Below, in pieces: positions 7,749 through 9,605 of a DNA stretch of 9,605 nucleotides. The stretch is taken from NCBI GenBank assembly GCA_910588325.1, contig CAJUPP010000098.1:1-9605 (forward strand), given 5' to 3'. The first letter of the stretch is position 1. Each line of letters starts with the position of its first letter. The notes under the pieces are model-generated. The model made no database searches and had not been told where the DNA came from. It saw only the letters and a program-made list of their open reading frames with translations. Origin of the DNA: an uncultured Hungatella sp. Its GTDB lineage: Bacteria; Bacillota; Clostridia; Lachnospirales; Lachnospiraceae. The position numbers and the translations under genes were made by a program.

Positions 7749-8639
7749 TTAATACTCAATCCTAAAATAATCCAAATATGCTTTATATTTATCCTGTGCA
7801 GCCAGGCAGGTATCTGTCAGATAGCCCTTCTCATTGTTCCATTCTTTCAATCCACGGTAATAGAACATTTTCAGATTATCTTCAATGATGAATGGAACGA
7901 TATTATATTTCAGGCACTCCTTAAACATAATCAGTCTGCCCACACGACCGTTACCATCCTGGAACGGATGAATCCGTTCGAACTTCACATGGAAGTCCAG
8001 AATATCCTCAAAAGTTTTTTCTTCCCTGGCATTGTATTTTGTCAGCAACCTTTTCATCTTATCGGCAACTTCTTCCGGAAGTGGGGTATCCATACCGCCA
8101 ATCTCATTAGGCAGTTTCTTGTAATCACCGACAGCGAACCAATCTTTTCTGGAATCGCTGGTAGCGTTCTTCAGGATCAGATGAAGTTCCTTGATGAATG
8201 TCTCTGTCAACACTGTTTTTGCGTTCTCGATAATCATGTCGATACAGCGGAAGTGATTGGCTGTTTCGATCACATCATCCACATTAAGAACTTCATTTTC
8301 TACGCCGATGGTATTGGTCTCAAAAATATATCTGGTCTGATCATGGGTTAAACGGCTGCCCTCGATATGGTTGGAATTGTATGTCAAATCGATCTGTGTT
8401 TTATGGTAAATGCCACCGGAGTATTTGCTCGCTTTCTGCTCTTTCAGAATATCCAACAGTGTAATAGGTTTTTCTTTTCGCTTGTTGGTACGCTCCGGTT
8501 TGTCGGCATTTTCAGGAATGTTCCACGTCTTGCCGGTAAGGAATGCGCCAATCACACGCCCCTGGGCGCAGTAATTTCTAACGCTGCGCTCTGATACATC
8601 CCATTTTTTCGCTATTTCTGCAACTGAAAGGTATCGCAT
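7749..8639 (-). CDS. Fic-domain protein (putative protein AMP-transferase) with N-terminal helix-turn-helix
   Basis: Fic enzymes usually move AMP from ATP onto a hydroxyl side chain of a target protein. The 296-residue product carries the complete Fic signature HPFQDGNGRVGR (residues 224-235), with catalytic H224, metal-binding D228 and phosphate-binding R232 and R235. A substrate-flap-like segment lies at about 170-191. The inhibitory motif [S/T]xxxE[G/N] is present N-terminal to the Fic core as S89-NHI-E93-G94, marking an auto-inhibited class II enzyme. Residues 1-50 form a helix-turn-helix like MerR or excisionase proteins (VAEIAKKWDVSERSVRNYCAQGRV plus a short wing). The ATG follows GGAGG at 7 bases. 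The gene has its own promoter and no separate antitoxin next to it. It is convergent with the SWIM operon, and its base composition is more AT-rich. The target is unknown. Confidence 0.94.
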   Translation of the reverse strand: MRYLSVAEIAKKWDVSERSVRNYCAQGRVIGAFLTGKTWNIPENADKPERTNKRKEKPITLLDILKEQKASKYSGGIYHKTQIDLTYNSNHIEGSRLTHDQTRYIFETNTIGVENEVLNVDDVIETANHFRCIDMIIENAKTVLTETFIKELHLILKNATSDSRKDWFAVGDYKKLPNEIGGMDTPLPEEVADKMKRLLTKYNAREEKTFEDILDFHVKFERIHPFQDGNGRVGRLIMFKECLKYNIVPFIIEDNLKMFYYRGLKEWNNEKGYLTDTCLAAQDKYKAYLDYFRIEY

Positions 8640-8689
8640 TTGCTATCCTCCGTCATAAATCGAATCAAAAATACGCTAGTCTGCAATAT

Positions 8690-8719
8690 AGTATATCATG
8701 TCATCGGCAAAAATATCAA
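8690..8719 (-). promoter_or_regulatory. Extended -10 promoter of the Fic gene
   Basis: Read on the minus strand, TTGATA (plus positions 8714-8719) is followed after 18 bases by TATACT (8690-8695). The -10 box is preceded by TG plus one base, an extended -10. The leader to the ATG is about 44 nt. The gene's own helix-turn-helix domain makes autoregulation possible, but no clear operator was identified here. Confidence 0.7.
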
Positions 8720-8778
8720 GAGATTTATATTTGTTGCTGCGTGTTTTTGCCTTTACAGGAAAAATCCGGTTGTTTCTC

Positions 8779-8791
8779 TATCATACTGATA
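8779..8791. promoter_or_regulatory. Possible auxiliary operator, core only
   Basis: TATCA-TAC-TGATA is a perfect match to the TATCA-N3-TGATA core found at the downstream operators, centred 46 bp upstream of the operator over the regulator -10 box. The outer TA/ATA flanks are not conserved, so this may be a weaker upstream site or chance. Confidence 0.35.
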
Positions 8792-8812
8792 CAGGCATTG
8801 TTCAGGCGCCCA

Positions 8813-8841
8813 TTGACTTTTTAGTATCAAAATGATAATAT
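8813..8841 (+). promoter_or_regulatory. Promoter of the winged-helix regulator gene
   Basis: TTGACT (8813-8818) is followed after 17 bases by TAATAT (8836-8841), preceded by TGA as an extended -10. The spacing and -10 hexamer are identical to those of the ABC promoter at 9446-9474. Transcription would start near 8848, leaving a leader of about 23 nt. Confidence 0.7.
8822..8840. promoter_or_regulatory. Operator copy 1 at the regulator promoter
   Basis: TAGTATCAAAATGATAATA is an imperfect palindrome (core TATCA-AAA-TGATA, outer TA pairs) covering the start of the -10 box. It matches the ABC-promoter copy at 15 of 19 positions, and its centre lies 5 bp before the -10 hexamer at both promoters. 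It is the likely site for autorepression by the gene that follows. Confidence 0.65.
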
Positions 8842-8870
8842 TTTCACATATCAACACAGGAGAGGGAAAG

Positions 8871-9413
8871 ATGACAGATAAACTTATGGATTGCATTACA
8901 AATCCGGTAAAATGTAAATTGTTGCTGGAGATACATTCGCAAGGGAAAGCAACGGCGAAACATTTAGCCGATACCTATAACGATATTCCTCAGGCTACCC
9001 TATATCGGCATCTCAAAAAAATGTTGAGTGACGGCATTTTGCAGGTAGTAGAAGAGACACAGGTGCGCGGTACGGTAGAAAAAACGTATTCACTGGCATA
9101 CGACATCAGCAGCAATATGGAAACTATGGTGGAGGAAAATTCCGGAGAACTTTATATGCAGTATTTCATGCAATATATCTTTGGGTTTGCAAAGCAATTT
9201 CAAGAATATTGTCAATCTCCCAATATTAATATCAAAAAAGATATGACGGGATTTTCTCTTTCTCCACTCTATCTCTCTGATGATGAATTGATTTCTCTTG
9301 TAACAAGCATTTCTCAGATAATCAGCACAGTAAAAAACAATGAACCTAACTCAAAACGTAAGTTACGGACCATAGGTGTAATCGTATCTCCGGCAGAAAA
9401 TACAGACAAATAA
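8871..9413 (+). CDS. Winged helix-turn-helix transcriptional regulator (ArsR-like) of the downstream ABC transporter
   Basis: DNA-binding regulator of 180 residues. Residues about 8-76 form an ArsR/HTH_20-type winged helix: helix-rich ITNPVKCKLLLEIHSQGKA, the HTH with recognition helix IPQATLYRHLKKM (about 39-51), and a wing ending in VEKTYSLAYD. The C-terminal part (about 80-160) is helical with aromatic clusters (YMQYFMQYIFGF), probably for dimerisation or ligand sensing; there is no obvious Cys metal site. ATG 8871 is chosen because GGAGAGGG (8859-8866) sits just ahead. An in-frame ATG at 8832 lies inside the promoter -10 region. Matching palindromes over its own promoter and the ABC promoter suggest that it represses both. 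Such regulator/ABC pairs often control export or resistance to peptide antibiotics, which is an inference here. Confidence 0.88.
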   Translation: MTDKLMDCITNPVKCKLLLEIHSQGKATAKHLADTYNDIPQATLYRHLKKMLSDGILQVVEETQVRGTVEKTYSLAYDISSNMETMVEENSGELYMQYFMQYIFGFAKQFQEYCQSPNINIKKDMTGFSLSPLYLSDDELISLVTSISQIISTVKNNEPNSKRKLRTIGVIVSPAENTDK

Positions 9414-9417
9414 AATG

Positions 9418-9442
9418 ACCATCCCATATTGGGTATGGTTTC
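9418..9442 (+). terminator. Weak hairpin after the regulator gene
   Basis: ACCATCCC (9418-9425) pairs with GGGTATGGT (9431-9439) with a one-base bulge and a 5-base loop, followed by only a short T-rich stretch. It lies between the regulator stop and the ABC -35 box. It may partly terminate regulator transcription, and its short U tract makes read-through likely. Confidence 0.4.
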
Positions 9443-9445
9443 CTA

Positions 9446-9474
9446 TTGACCAAATATTATCATTATGGTAATAT
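9446..9474 (+). promoter_or_regulatory. Promoter of the ABC transporter gene
   Basis: TTGACC (9446-9451) is followed after 17 bases by TAATAT (9469-9474), with TGG directly ahead of the -10 as an extended -10. The geometry is the same as at the regulator promoter. Two palindromic operators overlap or follow the -10. Confidence 0.7.
9455..9473. promoter_or_regulatory. Operator copy 2 at the ABC promoter
   Basis: TATTATCATTATGGTAATA is the centre of a 23-bp near-perfect palindrome (9453-9475), broken only at one symmetric pair and the central base. It covers most of the -10 box. Its left arm, read in reverse, is identical over 12 bases to AATGATAATATT at 8831-8842. Confidence 0.7.
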
Positions 9475-9490
9475 TATTAAAATGATAAAA
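9472..9490. promoter_or_regulatory. Operator copy 3, adjacent to copy 2
   Basis: TATTATTAAAATGATAAAA matches the regulator-promoter copy at 16 of 19 positions and overlaps copy 2 by two bases, with centres 17 bp apart. It lies between the -10 box and the first ribosome binding site, so binding here would block transcription start. Confidence 0.55.
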
Positions 9491-9508
9491 TATAGGAGGT
9501 AAAAAATA

Positions 9509-9547
9509 TTGACACTCTTTGTTTTTGGAAAGGAGAAGAACCAATGA
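9509..9547 (+). CDS. Possible 12-codon leader peptide before the ABC gene
   Basis: A TTG codon 8 bases after a strong AGGAGGT (9494-9500) opens the frame MTLFVFGKEKNQ. Its TGA stop (9545-9547) overlaps the ABC ATG (9544-9546) as ATGA, and the ABC ribosome binding site lies inside the frame. This arrangement would couple translation of the two. Alternatively AGGAGGT may be a non-functional or relic site. There is no known homologue and the start is non-ATG. Confidence 0.3.
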   Translation: MTLFVFGKEKNQ

Positions 9548-9605
9548 ACATCCTCACAATACAAAACTTATCTAAAAGTTTTGGAAAGCAGAAAATCATT
9601 GACAA
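9544..9605 (+). CDS. ABC transporter ATP-binding protein, first 20 codons (cut by right window edge)
   Basis: The start MNILTIQNLSKSFGKQKIID is typical of ABC ATPases, in the A-loop region before Walker A, and most resembles ATPases of bacitracin or lantibiotic-type exporters (BcrA-like). Walker A, the signature motif and any permease lie outside the window. The ATG follows AAAGGAG (9529-9535) at 8 bases. It is downstream of, and probably controlled by, the winged-helix regulator. The substrate cannot be inferred from this fragment. Confidence 0.8.
   Translation, partial: MNILTIQNLSKSFGKQKIID

Noticed and set aside
8694..8718. Two TATCA half-sites in the Fic promoter, as possible operator copies
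   Set aside because: Neither has a TGATA partner at the 3-base spacing, so they do not fit the operator pattern.
8832..8870. Upstream in-frame ATG for the winged-helix regulator
   Set aside because: It sits inside the extended -10 promoter element, and the good ribosome binding site precedes 8871 instead.
9509..9514. Perfect TTGACA that could be a -35 box
   Set aside because: No -10-like hexamer lies 16-18 bases downstream; that position is the ABC ribosome binding site.

Overview
The window looks like chromosomal DNA of a gut-type Firmicute, most likely Clostridia/Lachnospiraceae. This is inferred from strong GGAGG-type ribosome binding sites, sigma-A promoters, moderate GC in the left three quarters and the mix of genes. 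No marker gene fixes the genus.

Layout. (1) 1-4116, minus strand: a glycogen/isoamylase-type debranching enzyme (glgX-like) is read from a near-consensus promoter and followed after 33 bp by carB, the carbamoyl-phosphate synthase large subunit, which runs off the left edge after about 606 codons. (2) 4144-7664, plus strand: a two-gene operon of a SWIM zinc-finger protein and, 14 bp later, a 668-residue alpha-helical, HEAT-like protein of unknown function. SWIM proteins of this kind are often encoded beside MoxR AAA+ ATPases and von Willebrand A proteins, but neither follows here. The operon ends at a strong terminator. (3) 7697-7747: a long bidirectional hairpin terminator between convergent genes. 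(4) 7749-8639, minus strand: a Fic-domain (putative AMP-transferase) protein with an N-terminal helix-turn-helix and an intact inhibitory motif, read from its own extended -10 promoter. (5) 8640-9605, plus strand: a winged-helix regulator gene, then the first 20 codons of an ABC-transporter ATPase that runs off the right edge.

The best-supported non-genic structure is a shared palindromic operator, consensus TANTATCANNATGRTAATA. It lies at the same offset over the -10 box of both the regulator promoter and the ABC promoter, with a second, nearly abutting copy at the ABC promoter and a core-only copy upstream of the regulator. This predicts an autoregulated regulator that also controls the transporter. 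A possible 12-codon leader peptide overlaps the ABC start codon. By eye, DNA right of about 7665 is more AT-rich than the left side, which fits an accessory segment placed beside housekeeping genes.
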